Assembly: GCA_014237395.1 (NCBI GenBank)
Contig: JABZFP010000029.1
Location: 1 to 50,536, forward strand
Source of the DNA: Desulfobacteraceae bacterium
GTDB lineage: Bacteria; Desulfobacterota; Desulfobacteria; Desulfobacterales; UBA5852
Direction: 5' to 3'
DNA: 50,536 nt
Numbering within the stretch: position 1 is the stretch's first letter; each line of letters opens with the position of its first letter. The notes under the pieces are model-generated. The model was given only the letters and a program-made list of their open reading frames with translations, had not been told where the DNA came from and searched no databases. This document shows, one piece after another, positions 37,906 through 46,551 of this stretch. The position numbers and the translations under genes are program-made.

Positions 37906-39270
37906 TCATGTTATCGTCGATCGACTTTGCCCCTCCCCGACCTTGATACCGTGCGCTGTAATCTTCCGCCGAAGTGTATTTTTGTGAATACCGAGCTCTC
38001 GTGCGGTCGCCATCCGGCGGCCCTCGTTTCGAATCAGCGCTTCGACAATCGCTTTTTTTTCGATGTCTTTCAATGTCGCCGAGCCACTCTCGACCGGGCT
38101 GGACAGCATCGGCGCGATCGTTTCCGGCAGATGGGAAAGACCGATGAGGCCTTCATTGCAAAGGATAAAAGCGTGCTCGATGGCATTTTCGAGCTCCCGG
38201 ATGTTACCGGGCCACGCATGCATCGTAAACGCCGCCAGCACTTCGTCTGATACGCCGACGATATGCTTGCCTGTCAATGAATTGAACTTTTCCACGAAAT
38301 GGTCCACAAGAAGGGGAATATCTTCTTTACGCTCTGCCAAATTCGGCAGTGACAGGCGTATAACGTTTACACGGTAATATAAATCCTCACGGAAAAGGTT
38401 GTCATCTACCAGCTGCTTCAAGCTGTGGTGCGTGGCGGCAATCACCCTGGCATTCATTTTACAAATCTCGTTCGACCCCAGCGGGGTGTAGGTCCTGTTT
38501 TGCAAAACGCGCAGCAAACGAACCTGCGTGGATGCGGAAACGTCACCAATCTCATCCAATAAAATCGTTCCCGCCCCGGCCATGGCGAACAGACCCGGCT
38601 TGTCATGTTTAGCGTCCGTAAACGCCCCGGCCTTATAGCCAAAAAGTTCCGCCTCGATGAGGGTTTCTGGCAAGGCGCCACAGTTGATGGCCACGAATGG
38701 GGCCTCGCGATCACCGCTGTGGTCATGGATCGCCTTGGCAATCAGTTCTTTGCCCGTGCCGCTGGCGCCTTCGATCAATACCGTGCTGCGGCTGGAAGCC
38801 ACCAGGGGCAAGATGGCGAACAATTTCAACATGCGGTGGTTTTTGCTGACAATATCTTCGAAACGATACATTTTCCGGTAAGCCTGCCGCAACGTGTTGA
38901 TTTCGGTGAGATCCCGAAAGATTTCAACCGCCCCCATCGGAGTCCTCTGTTCATCAAGCAGAACACTGGTTGTCACGCTGACAGGTATTCGCTTGTTATC
39001 GGCCCGAACAATGTAGACCGGCAAATTTTTGCAAGGTTTTCCGGTTTCCAATGTTTGTTTGATGCAGCATTCGGATTCGCACATCTCACCACGCATCACT
39101 TCAAAACACTTGCGACCAATTGCATCTTCGCGAGGAACCCGAGTTATCTGCTGGGCCGATCGGTTAAAGGAGGTGATGATCATCTCGGCGTTGACCGTCA
39201 AAACCCCCTCGGCGATGCTATCGAGAATCACCTCATGATTGTCATAGGAATCGTTCCCGCCAGTTGTCAT
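37906..39270 (-). CDS. Sigma-54-dependent transcriptional activator, PAS-AAA-HTH
   Basis: 454 residues: a PAS domain (about 12-130), the AAA+ domain with Walker A around GASGTGKE (K174) and a Fis-type helix-turn-helix at the C terminus (MATARELGIHKNTLRRKI). The sigma-54 contact loop reads GAFTDA (D219) instead of GAFTGA, a variant seen in related PAS activators. The PAS domain carries a Cys group (RKCFEVMRGEMCESECC, then PCKN) that may sense redox state or bind a metal cluster. It is divergent from the cassette at 39658-43381, which has a sigma-54 promoter, so it is the likely activator of that cassette. Confidence 0.88.
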   Translation of the reverse strand: MTTGGNDSYDNHEVILDSIAEGVLTVNAEMIITSFNRSAQQITRVPREDAIGRKCFEVMRGEMCESECCIKQTLETGKPCKNLPVYIVRADNKRIPVSVTTSVLLDEQRTPMGAVEIFRDLTEINTLRQAYRKMYRFEDIVSKNHRMLKLFAILPLVASSRSTVLIEGASGTGKELIAKAIHDHSGDREAPFVAINCGALPETLIEAELFGYKAGAFTDAKHDKPGLFAMAGAGTILLDEIGDVSASTQVRLLRVLQNRTYTPLGSNEICKMNARVIAATHHSLKQLVDDNLFREDLYYRVNVIRLSLPNLAERKEDIPLLVDHFVEKFNSLTGKHIVGVSDEVLAAFTMHAWPGNIRELENAIEHAFILCNEGLIGLSHLPETIAPMLSSPVESGSATLKDIEKKAIVEALIRNEGRRMATARELGIHKNTLRRKITAHGIKVGEGQSRSTIT

Positions 39271-39333
39271 TTTTCCCTTTCTCTCGGATGCAAACAGAGG
39301 ATAGACCCAACTTGCATCCTATCCGCCTTAAAT

Positions 39334-39352
39334 TGGATTCAATATGAATCCA
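39334..39352. promoter_or_regulatory. Palindrome, candidate enhancer site for the PAS activator
   Basis: TGGATTC-AATAT-GAATCCA is a 19-bp inverted repeat about 100 bp upstream of the sigma-54 promoter, in the gap between the divergent activator and cassette. Two TTGTCAA words nearby (about 39375-39392) could be a second site. Confidence 0.5.
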
Positions 39353-39449
39353 CTACCGCAGTCTCTCATCGGTTGTCAACTGCTTGTCAAAAATAATATT
39401 TAATAAAATTTCAGGTATATAGGCATCATTTTAAAAGGCCTCGGATAAA

Positions 39450-39465
39450 TGGCACACAATTTGGA
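39450..39465 (+). promoter_or_regulatory. Sigma-54 (-24/-12) promoter of the molybdoenzyme cassette
   Basis: TGGCACACAATTTGGA matches TGGCAC-N5-TTGC(A/T) with a single change in the last block. The predicted start near 39477 leaves a leader of about 180 nt before the first gene; no small gene was found in that leader. Confidence 0.75.
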
Positions 39466-39657
39466 AAGGATGACCTGAAGGATGACCTGGAGGAGGAGCA
39501 GCCGACATTTCCCGGGCATAACTCTCGGCTCCAAATTTCAGGATCTTCAACAATGCCTCTATCGAAAACAGAAACGCCTGGGCACAGCATCCTTGGAAAG
39601 CCTGAATGACGGCATCGCCATTGGCAAACGACCGTTTCGATCACCGCGAAGGGAACC

Positions 39658-40020
39658 ATGGAACGTATCGCAATTCCGGTGTTTCAAGAGCGCATTTCAC
39701 CGGTGCTCGACGCCTGCGCCCGCTTGCTGGTTGTCGATATCGACAACGGGGAAGAAATCCAGCGCGCCGATGTTTTCCTTAAGAATATGTCACGCAGGGA
39801 ACGAACGGAAGCGATTTCACGATGGAATATCGACACGCTCATCTGCGCCGGGGTTAGTGAGTTGATGTGCAGCTATATCGCAGGTCGAGGCGTTCATCTT
39901 ATCTCCGGAATCGCAGGAGAGGTAGAAAAAATTATCGATGCCTATATCCATAACCGACTGGACCAGAAATGCTTTTTAATGCCGGGTAAAAATAGGTCTC
40001 ACCTGCAGGATTCGTCATAA
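39658..40020 (+). CDS. NifX/orange-protein-like (dinitrogenase iron-molybdenum cofactor family) protein
   Basis: 120 residues beginning MERIAIPVFQERISPVLDAC, the typical start of the NifX/NafY/NifB-C-terminal fold (PF02579-type), ending its domain near GIAGEVEKIIDAYIHN. Family members bind iron-molybdenum cofactor precursors or, in the orange protein of Desulfovibrio, a Mo-Cu-S cluster. No nif genes are present, so nitrogenase assembly is not implied. First gene after the sigma-54 promoter; AAGGGAACC precedes the ATG. It may handle molybdenum or its cluster for the molybdoenzyme downstream, which is inferred. Confidence 0.75.
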   Translation: MERIAIPVFQERISPVLDACARLLVVDIDNGEEIQRADVFLKNMSRRERTEAISRWNIDTLICAGVSELMCSYIAGRGVHLISGIAGEVEKIIDAYIHNRLDQKCFLMPGKNRSHLQDSS

Positions 40021-40153
40021 ACCCGGCCGCTTTTTTGGTTGTTTAACGATCAGCCGTATCCAGTAGTGCTTGTAAGTGAAACCACCGTCAAAACCATATG
40101 AATAGCCCGGATTCGTGTAGAACTTAACCATACTCACCGAGAGGAGGCGTATT

Positions 40154-40525
40154 TTGGCACAAATTTTGGCCTATGATCCTAACCCCGATATGCACTGGGA
40201 GGTTGTGACTTCGTTAGGACACGATGTCGTGTCTTTCAATGATCCCGGCGAAACCATCGATTATGCTCAGGACAACAGGGTGGATATTGCCCTGCTGGTA
40301 GGCTCGGAAGGCATCGACATGATCAAGCCCCTGAGGGAAATTTCACCAAATTTCAAGGCCGTTCTCTTCTGCGATGCGCCTGAAATCATGGAAATTCGCC
40401 GAGCGCTCCGTTGGGCGCCCTGTTCGGTTTTATTTATGCCCATCGTCAAAGAGGAACTGGACGCCTGCCTCAAACGAGCCCTTTTGAAAGGCAAGAGCAC
40501 CATCAAAGGCCGTCTCAACCTGTAA
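40154..40525 (+). CDS. Receiver-like protein lacking the phosphorylation site (pseudo-receiver)
   Basis: 123 residues from TTG 40154, which has a strong GAGGAGG site six bases upstream. The alpha/beta pattern follows CheY-type receivers (AQILAYDPNPD, VDIALLVGSEGIDM, KAVLFCDAPEI, SVLFMPIVKEEL), but the acceptor Asp is replaced in ALLVGS and the conserved Lys is Met in FMP. It probably cannot be phosphorylated in the standard way. It stands between the NifX-like and molybdoenzyme genes, so it may be a small-ligand sensor or an accessory protein. Confidence 0.6.
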   Translation: MAQILAYDPNPDMHWEVVTSLGHDVVSFNDPGETIDYAQDNRVDIALLVGSEGIDMIKPLREISPNFKAVLFCDAPEIMEIRRALRWAPCSVLFMPIVKEELDACLKRALLKGKSTIKGRLNL

Positions 40526-40552
40526 GCGATCAACCTTGGAGTGGAGAAAATA

Positions 40553-43381
40553 ATGGAAGCAAAAGAACTGGCAGCCGCCAAATTTACCATCCAACGCTTT
40601 TTAGCAACGGTTTTCGCAGACGAAATCAGCCCTGAACTATTCAAGGCCATGAAAACCGATACTTTCTTGAGGAGCCTCAAAAAGGCCTCCGAAACCCTGT
40701 ATTCCAAAGAAATGACCCGAGGCGCCCGAGCTTTGTTCGACTATATGGATGGCGCCGGCGTCGACACCCACAAAGAACTGACGTTTGAATATGCGGATCT
40801 TTTTCTCAATGCCGGCAAAAGCCCGGTCCTGCCCTACGAATCCTTTTATATCGACCGGGAGCCCACGCTTTACGGCGAGCCCTTGTTTCAGATGCGCGAG
40901 TTCCTGCGGAAGCAGCAACTCCACAAAGACCCGGATTACCCTGAGCCGGAAGACCACATCGCGGTGGAATTTGATTTTCTTGCTGAAATGAACCGGCGCG
41001 AGGCGTCGGGCGATCTGTCCGTGGCCGATATCCGGGCCGATTTCGGCCGCCGGCATATGGCCTGGCGAACCGAATTCTGCGCGGTGCTCCACTATTCCGA
41101 CACGTCAGGATTTTACCAGGCCCTGGCCGAATTCACGATAGGCTATCTGTTCCTGGCGCATCTGGCATCCGTGCCGCCGGAAGAAGTGTTTCCCTCCGAC
41201 CCCACGGCCGACCTGGTGGCCCTCGGCAACGTGCTGGCAGCCCTGCCGCTGGCAGCGGAATCCTTCCTTCTCAAGCCCGGCACCATCGACCCCGCACCGG
41301 CCCGAACCATACCGACCCACTGCTATGCCTGTGGCGCCCTCTGCGGCATGACGGCAAAGACAAGGGACGGCGTGTTGATGTCCACCGCCGGACTGCAGGG
41401 CGATATCAAGGGCGGGGGACGGCTGTGCATCAAAGGCGGCAATGCCAAACACCATGTTTACTCCGCCTATCGCCTCAAGGCGCCCCTGATCAAGGAAAAC
41501 GGCCGCTTCCGCAAAGCCTCCTGGGATGAAGCCCTGGACAAGGTGGTCACCGATTTCAAGGCCTATGATCCCACCAAAATCGGCTATATGCGCGGCAACG
41601 ATTTCGCCAATTGGGTCCATGAGGCCCTGTTCGACCACCTGGGGTGTCCCAAGACCACCCACCGGCCCATGTGCGACAATGCCAACCGCATGGCCAACGA
41701 GCACAATCTGAGCGATAAGCGGCCCTGGATCAATTACCAGGAAGCGGATTACATCCTGCATTTCGGCATGAACGAAGTGATCACCTCCTACGGCCAGCGC
41801 AAAACCGCCCAGTTGAAAGCCGCTGTGGACCGCGGCGCCAAGCTGGTGGTCCTGGATCCGCGGCGCTCGGAAACCGCTGCCCTGGCAACCGAATGGATCC
41901 CCATCAAGCCCTCCACCGACGCGGCCGTCGCCTTGGCCATGTGCCACGTCATCATCAAAAACGGTCTCTACGACAAAGAATTCGTTTCCAACTGGACCTC
42001 CGGTTTCGAGGATTTCAAAAAACGGGTCATGGGCGAAGACGACGATCTGCCCAAAACCCCCCTCTGGGCCTCACGGATCAGCGGTGTGCCCGCCGAGACC
42101 ATCGAACGGATTGCCTTGGAATTTGCCAAGGCCACAGCCAAGGGGGCCATGTCCTGGACCGGTTTGGCCCAGGTGCCCAACGGCATGTATGCCACCGCCG
42201 CCCTGCAGGCCCTGAACGCGCTGTGCGGCACCTTCGATGCCCCCGGCGGCCCGTCCCTGCCGTTCAAGCGCAAGCTGAAGCCGGCCTGGGGCGAAGGCCA
42301 GGAAAAACCACCCAAAGGGAGTGCGCCGAAACTGGACAAATTGCGCATGTGGGCCGGTTGGGCCCCCGCCTATCTGCTGGATGACGTGGAATCCGGAAAA
42401 CTGGACGGCATGATCTGCTATTTCGGCGATCCGGTGCTGAGTTGGGGCAATCAGGCCGCCATCACGGAAGCCATCGAAAAAATGAAATTCAAGGTCTGCA
42501 TCGACGCCTTCATGTGCGACACGGCCCTGCTGTGCGATGTGGTCCTGCCGGACAGCACCTGGCTGGAACAAAGCCAGATCAAACCCGATTGGCTCTACGA
42601 AGCCCAGATCAGCTACTGGGCGGAGGTGGTGACGCCGCTGTTTGAATCCAAACCCATGTACTGGATCACCATGGAACTGGCGCGCCGGATGGGCCTGGAG
42701 AAGCATTTTCCATGGAAAAATATTGAGGAAGCTTTCGCGAACCAGCTCCGGGGACTGCCCTGCACCCTGGACCAGCTCAAGGAACAGGGTTACGTCGTCA
42801 CCGACCAGGCCGCCTACTACAAATACAAGGAATGGGGCTCCCTCAATCCGCCGGACGGCTACGGCTCATCCGGCAACACCAAGACCGGCAAGTACAATTT
42901 CGTAAACCCGGTCGCCCAGGAGAAAGGTGTCGATCCGCTGCCCAATCATCATGACGGCCCTCCGGATCTGGCCACCGATGCAACCTACCCGTTCCACTTC
43001 GGCAACTTCAGGGTCTTCGGGCACGAGCACTCCTCCACCTTCAACGACTATAGCCTGATGAAAGCCAACGGCACCAACGCCCTGTGGATCAACAAGATGG
43101 ACGCCCATGATTTACAGATCGAGGAAGGCGATCTCGTCCGGTTGAAGTCCCCCTGGGGCGAGGTGGAAATCAAGGCCCACCCCACCTGGGACATCATGCC
43201 GGGGATTCTGGGGGCGGCCGGGGGTTTCGGCCACAAGCGCGGCCTGGAAGGCGACCCCAAATTCCCCCAATTCGGCGGCAAGAACCCGCCGGGGATTCAG
43301 AAGCCCAATATGACGGAGGATATGGGGGGCACCCCCCTGCTGAAGTATATCAAAACACGGGTTGAGAAAATCACCACGTAG
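40553..43381 (+). CDS. Molybdopterin oxidoreductase with N-terminal TorD-like chaperone domain
   Basis: About 942 residues from ATG 40553 (GGAG upstream; GTG 40541 is less likely). Residues about 1-225 are an all-helical TorD/NarJ-type chaperone (LTFEYADLFLNAG, PYESFYIDREPTLYGEP, DHIAVEFDFLAEM). Residues about 250-940 are a catalytic subunit of the DMSO-reductase superfamily: a [4Fe-4S] site C257-x2-C260-x3-C264-x27-C292, a candidate Mo ligand C374 (HRPMCDNANRM) and the C-terminal dinucleotide-binding barrel. No Tat signal, so it is cytoplasmic. The insertion chaperone is thus covalently joined to its client. No iron-sulfur or membrane subunit is nearby. The substrate is unknown; it is closest in style to thiosulfate/polysulfide-reductase-type or formate-type enzymes. 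Confidence 0.85.
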   Translation: MEAKELAAAKFTIQRFLATVFADEISPELFKAMKTDTFLRSLKKASETLYSKEMTRGARALFDYMDGAGVDTHKELTFEYADLFLNAGKSPVLPYESFYIDREPTLYGEPLFQMREFLRKQQLHKDPDYPEPEDHIAVEFDFLAEMNRREASGDLSVADIRADFGRRHMAWRTEFCAVLHYSDTSGFYQALAEFTIGYLFLAHLASVPPEEVFPSDPTADLVALGNVLAALPLAAESFLLKPGTIDPAPARTIPTHCYACGALCGMTAKTRDGVLMSTAGLQGDIKGGGRLCIKGGNAKHHVYSAYRLKAPLIKENGRFRKASWDEALDKVVTDFKAYDPTKIGYMRGNDFANWVHEALFDHLGCPKTTHRPMCDNANRMANEHNLSDKRPWINYQEADYILHFGMNEVITSYGQRKTAQLKAAVDRGAKLVVLDPRRSETAALATEWIPIKPSTDAAVALAMCHVIIKNGLYDKEFVSNWTSGFEDFKKRVMGEDDDLPKTPLWASRISGVPAETIERIALEFAKATAKGAMSWTGLAQVPNGMYATAALQALNALCGTFDAPGGPSLPFKRKLKPAWGEGQEKPPKGSAPKLDKLRMWAGWAPAYLLDDVESGKLDGMICYFGDPVLSWGNQAAITEAIEKMKFKVCIDAFMCDTALLCDVVLPDSTWLEQSQIKPDWLYEAQISYWAEVVTPLFESKPMYWITMELARRMGLEKHFPWKNIEEAFANQLRGLPCTLDQLKEQGYVVTDQAAYYKYKEWGSLNPPDGYGSSGNTKTGKYNFVNPVAQEKGVDPLPNHHDGPPDLATDATYPFHFGNFRVFGHEHSSTFNDYSLMKANGTNALWINKMDAHDLQIEEGDLVRLKSPWGEVEIKAHPTWDIMPGILGAAGGFGHKRGLEGDPKFPQFGGKNPPGIQKPNMTEDMGGTPLLKYIKTRVEKITT

Positions 43382-43400
43382 CATCCGTTTGTCTTCTCTT

Positions 43401-43442
43401 AAAAAACAAACCGCCTGGCCATGGCCGGGCGGTTTGTTTTTT
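43401..43442. terminator. Strong bidirectional intrinsic terminator
   Basis: AAAAAACAAACCGCC pairs exactly with GGCGGTTTGTTTTTT around a short inner stem (TGGCC/GGCC). The run of T follows on either strand. It lies 20 bp after the molybdoenzyme stop codon and ends that cassette. Confidence 0.92.
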
Positions 43443-43452
43443 AAGAACCCAT

Positions 43453-43894
43453 CCCCAAAAAAGCTCCCTGCCCACTCTTGTCGTCTGCGGGAAGGGGTGA
43501 ATTTTGGTTCCTGCCAAGGCCGCAGCCGACTGGGAACCACGGGCGTAGCTGCGCTACGTCAAGGACAACCAGGAGCCGAGAACACCGACAACCCCAAAAA
43601 AAGCCCCCTTCCCACTCTTGTCGTCTGCGGGAAGGGGTGAATTTTGGCTCCGGCCAAGGCCGCAGCCGACTGGGAACCGCAGGCGTAGCAGCGCTACGCC
43701 GAGGACGCTCAGGAGGCGAGAACGCCGGCAGGGGCCAAAAGGCGCCCCTATCGCCAGATGTTCTGATTGGGAAGGGTAGATTTTGTTTCCTATCAAGACC
43801 GCAGGTGACTGGTTACCGCAGGCGTAGCTACGCTACGTCGAGGACAGCCAGGAGCCGAGAACGCCGATAGGGAGCAAAAGATGCCCTTCCCAAC
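43453..43894. repeat. Three tandem copies of a structured intergenic repeat, period about 140 bp
   Basis: Copies begin near 43453, 43592 and 43732. Each has a Gly-codon-like GGGAAGGG(G)T(G/A)GA block, a left arm (ATTTTGG...), CCAAGGCCGCAG..., a central near-palindrome CGTAGCNNCGCTACG (from 43544, 43684 and 43823), and a right arm that returns the complement (...CCAAAA). The arms differ between copies but remain largely complementary within each. The last copy ends a few bases from the nfnB stop codon. No protein is encoded. Related copies occur at 46431 and 47517. Confidence 0.85.
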
Positions 43895-43900
43895 GGGACA

Positions 43901-45322
43901 TCACCAGCCCCAAGTGAGGTAATCGTGCATCGAGTCAGCCGCCTTGCGCCCGGCCCCCATGGCCAGAATAACCGTTGCCGCGCCAGTCACAATGTCGCCC
44001 CCGGCCCAGACGCCTTTTTTGCTGGTCTTGCCGGTTTCCAGATCGGCCATGATATAGCCCCATTGATTCAGTTTCAAATCGGGCGTCGACTGGGTCAGCA
44101 ACGGGTTGGCGCCGGACCCCACCGCAATGATGGCCAGATCGCAATCCATATGAAATTCCGACCCTTCTTTGGGCACTGGACGCCGCCGGCCCGAGTCATC
44201 CGGCTCGCCCAGTTCCATCTGGAGGCATTCCATGCCGGTGAGGCGCCCCTTGTCATTTCCCGTGAAGCGGGTGGGTGCCGTCAGCAAAAACATCTCGATG
44301 CCTTCCTCTTCGGCATGGTGGATCTCCGCCGTCCGGGCCGGCATTTCCTCGCGGGACCGCCGGTAGACGATCTTGACGCTTTCGGCACCCAGGCGCATGG
44401 CCGTGCGGGCGGAATCCATGGCCACGTTGCCGGCACCCAGCACCACCACGTTTTTGCCGTGCGGAATGGGGGTGTCCACTTTGGGGAAGAGATAGGCCTT
44501 CATCAGGTTGGCCCGGGTCAGGTACTCATTGGCGGACAGGATGCCGATCAGGTTCTCGCCGGGCACATTCAAAAAACGGGGCAGTCCTGCCCCGACACCC
44601 AGATAGACGGCATCATAGCCGTCCTCGAATAATTCGTCGATGCTCACCGTGCGGCCCACGACGGCATTGCACTGGACCTCGGCACCCAATCGTTCCAGAA
44701 AATTGATTTCCTGGGCGACGATCTCCTTGGGCAGACGGAATTCCGGAATCCCGTAGACCAGAACACCGCCAGGCTTGTGAAAGGCTTCCAGCACGGTCAC
44801 GGCATGCCCCTTGACGATAAGATCGCCGGCCACGGTCAGACTCGAAGGGCCCGATCCGACGACGGCCACCTTTTTACCGGTCGGTTCGGATTTGGGGGGC
44901 AAAACGCCGGTGCCGTGGGCACGCTCGTAGTCCGCGGCAAAACGCTCCAGGTTGCCGATCGCCACCGGTTCTCCTTTTTTGGCCAGGATGCACTGTCCTT
45001 CACACTGGATTTCCTGGGGACACACCCGCCCGCAAACCGCCGGCAGGGCGTTTTTGGTCCACAGGTTGCGGATGGAACCGGTGAAGTCGCCCTCTTTGAT
45101 CAGTTTGATAAAGCCGGGAATATCCACACTCACCGGACACCCTTCGACACAGGCCGGTTTTTTGCACTGCAGACAGCGGGACGCCTCCTGTATAGCCATT
45201 TCCTTGGTGTATCCCAGGGGGACTTCCTCAAAATTCCGGCGCCGGACCTCCGGTGCCTGTTCGGGCATAGCGGCCCGTGGCATGCTTTTTTTCTTTGCCG
45301 TTTTTTCTGGCTGATTGGACAT
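43901..45322 (-). CDS. nfnB: NfnB/SudA-type FAD and iron-sulfur oxidoreductase (GltD-like large subunit)
   Basis: 473 residues. The N-terminal part binds two [4Fe-4S] clusters (CLQCKKPACVEGCP and CGRVCPQEIQCEGQC), and the rest has two Rossmann folds for FAD and NAD(P)H (VAVVGSGPSSLTVAG and VVVLGAGNVAMDSA). The architecture is that of GltD-type proteins often annotated as homotetrameric glutamate synthase. Paired with the NfnA-type subunit upstream, it is more likely the large subunit of electron-bifurcating NADH-dependent NADP:ferredoxin oxidoreductase (or sulfide dehydrogenase). GGAGG precedes ATG 45322. No GltB large subunit is near. Cytoplasmic. Confidence 0.88.
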   Translation of the reverse strand: MSNQPEKTAKKKSMPRAAMPEQAPEVRRRNFEEVPLGYTKEMAIQEASRCLQCKKPACVEGCPVSVDIPGFIKLIKEGDFTGSIRNLWTKNALPAVCGRVCPQEIQCEGQCILAKKGEPVAIGNLERFAADYERAHGTGVLPPKSEPTGKKVAVVGSGPSSLTVAGDLIVKGHAVTVLEAFHKPGGVLVYGIPEFRLPKEIVAQEINFLERLGAEVQCNAVVGRTVSIDELFEDGYDAVYLGVGAGLPRFLNVPGENLIGILSANEYLTRANLMKAYLFPKVDTPIPHGKNVVVLGAGNVAMDSARTAMRLGAESVKIVYRRSREEMPARTAEIHHAEEEGIEMFLLTAPTRFTGNDKGRLTGMECLQMELGEPDDSGRRRPVPKEGSEFHMDCDLAIIAVGSGANPLLTQSTPDLKLNQWGYIMADLETGKTSKKGVWAGGDIVTGAATVILAMGAGRKAADSMHDYLTWGW

Positions 45323-45379
45323 GATGAAACGCCTCCAATATTAAAATTCGCAAATCAACTGCTTGTCCGATAAAAATTC

Positions 45380-46210
45380 TCAGGATCTTATTTTGCAGAA
45401 ACCGTCGTGACAGGCCTTTTCATCCTCGCAATACGCCTGCAGGCGCTGCATGAGTTCATCATAATCCACCTGGTGGCCGTCGAATTCCGGCCCGTCGACA
45501 CAGGCGAATTTATTCTTGCCGCCAATGCTGACCCGGCAGCCGCCGCACATGCCGGTGCCGTCCACCATGATGGGGTTCAAGCTGACGATCGTCTTGACCT
45601 CTTTTTCCTTGGTAATCAGGGAGACGAACTTCATCATGGGTACCGGACCGATGGCGACGGCCAGCTTGATTTCTTCCTTTGCCAGCACCTCTTTCAGAAC
45701 ATCCGTCACAAATCCGTGGTGACCGTAGGAGCCATCGTCGGTGCAGACGTGCAGCTCGTGGGAGGCATCCCTCATTTTATCCTCCAGAATCAGCAGGTCC
45801 TTGGAACGCGCGCCGATAATGCAGATGACACGATTGCCCACCTCTTTCAGGGCCCGGGTGATGGGATGCAAAACCGCCACCCCGGTGCCGCCGCCGACGC
45901 ACACCACCGTGCCGACTTTTTCAAGGTGAGTCGGTTTGCCCAGAGGACCGATGACATCCTGGTAACAATCACCGACCTGCAGGGTTTTAAAAAGCGCCGT
46001 GGATTTACCGACGACCATGTAAATAATGGTAATGGTACCCTTTTCCGGATCCGTCTCCGCCATGGTCAGCGGGATGCGCTCGCCATCCTCGGTGGCTTTG
46101 ATGATAACGAACTGGCCCGGTTTGGCTTTCCGGGCGATTAGCGGTGCCTCGATTTCATTGAGAACCACCGTGCCTTCTGACATTTCTTCCCGTTTGACGA
46201 TTTTGAACAT
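45380..46210 (-). CDS. nfnA: NfnA/SudB-type flavin and [2Fe-2S] oxidoreductase subunit
   Basis: 276 residues from ATG 46210 (GGAGG upstream). A ferredoxin-reductase FAD domain (GQFVIIKATEDGERIPLTMAE) is followed by an NAD-binding domain (VVCVGGGTGVAVLHPI) and a C-terminal [2Fe-2S] motif GTGMCGGCRVSIGG...FACVDGPEF. This is the small NfnA/SudB subunit. The pair couples NADH and reduced ferredoxin to NADP reduction. The two genes are 57 bp apart on one strand. The leader contains a perfect palindrome, which may be an operator. Confidence 0.88.
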   Translation of the reverse strand: MFKIVKREEMSEGTVVLNEIEAPLIARKAKPGQFVIIKATEDGERIPLTMAETDPEKGTITIIYMVVGKSTALFKTLQVGDCYQDVIGPLGKPTHLEKVGTVVCVGGGTGVAVLHPITRALKEVGNRVICIIGARSKDLLILEDKMRDASHELHVCTDDGSYGHHGFVTDVLKEVLAKEEIKLAVAIGPVPMMKFVSLITKEKEVKTIVSLNPIMVDGTGMCGGCRVSIGGKNKFACVDGPEFDGHQVDYDELMQRLQAYCEDEKACHDGFCKIRS

Positions 46211-46233
46211 GGTTACCTCCACATCGTGTATTC

Positions 46234-46253
46234 ATCACCCGCTATCGGGTGAT
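46234..46253 (-). promoter_or_regulatory. Perfect palindrome in the nfnA leader
   Basis: ATCACCCG-CTAT-CGGGTGAT has 8-bp arms with a 4-base loop and lies 24 bp upstream of the nfnA start codon. It could be a repressor operator or an mRNA hairpin. It does not match the Rex consensus. Confidence 0.45.
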
Positions 46254-46430
46254 CGATAGATTTTTCAGCATATCATACATGCGGTGCTCGCTGTCCAACC
46301 GAACAGGTCCGACCGGCGGCAGAACCAATATGACACGCCTGGGATCCGCCCGCACGGCCAACAAGCGAGCCATAACTCAAAAAAGGGATTACCATAGCGC
46401 TTGATATCATTGTTGGCAACCCCAATATTG

Positions 46431-46551
46431 ATGGTTTCGTAAGAAGTCCAATATCGGCGTTACGCGTCATCCCTCGTCATTGCGGCGTACTGTAAGTACC
46501 CCTCTTTCCTCGGGATTCGCAAGCCGTATCTCGAACTTCTTACGAAACCAT
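46431..46551. repeat. Intergenic repeat with 17-bp perfect terminal inverted repeats
   Basis: ATGGTTTCGTAAGAAGT (46431-46447) returns exactly as its reverse complement at 46535-46551. The interior, read on the minus strand, contains AGTACGCCGCAATGACGAGG and a GATATTGGAC block that match the copy at 47517-47617, so this is an inverted member of the family that forms the tandem array at 43453. The gap (46211-46673) otherwise contains only the nfnA leader and the tatD ribosome-binding site. Confidence 0.85.

Noticed and set aside
39658..40020. A nitrogenase-related gene cluster
   Set aside because: The NifX-like fold occurs in non-nitrogenase proteins such as orange protein, and no nifHDKEN genes are near.
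40553..43381. Selenocysteine in the molybdoenzyme, as in some formate dehydrogenases
   Set aside because: The frame has no internal TGA, and the candidate Mo ligand is an ordinary Cys codon (C374).
43453..43894. A CRISPR array
   Set aside because: The repeats are about 140 bp, contiguous, imperfect and without short unique spacers.
43901..45322. Glutamate synthase small subunit as the function of the GltD-like protein
   Set aside because: No large GltB subunit is present, and the adjacent NfnA-type gene points to the Nfn/Sud complex.
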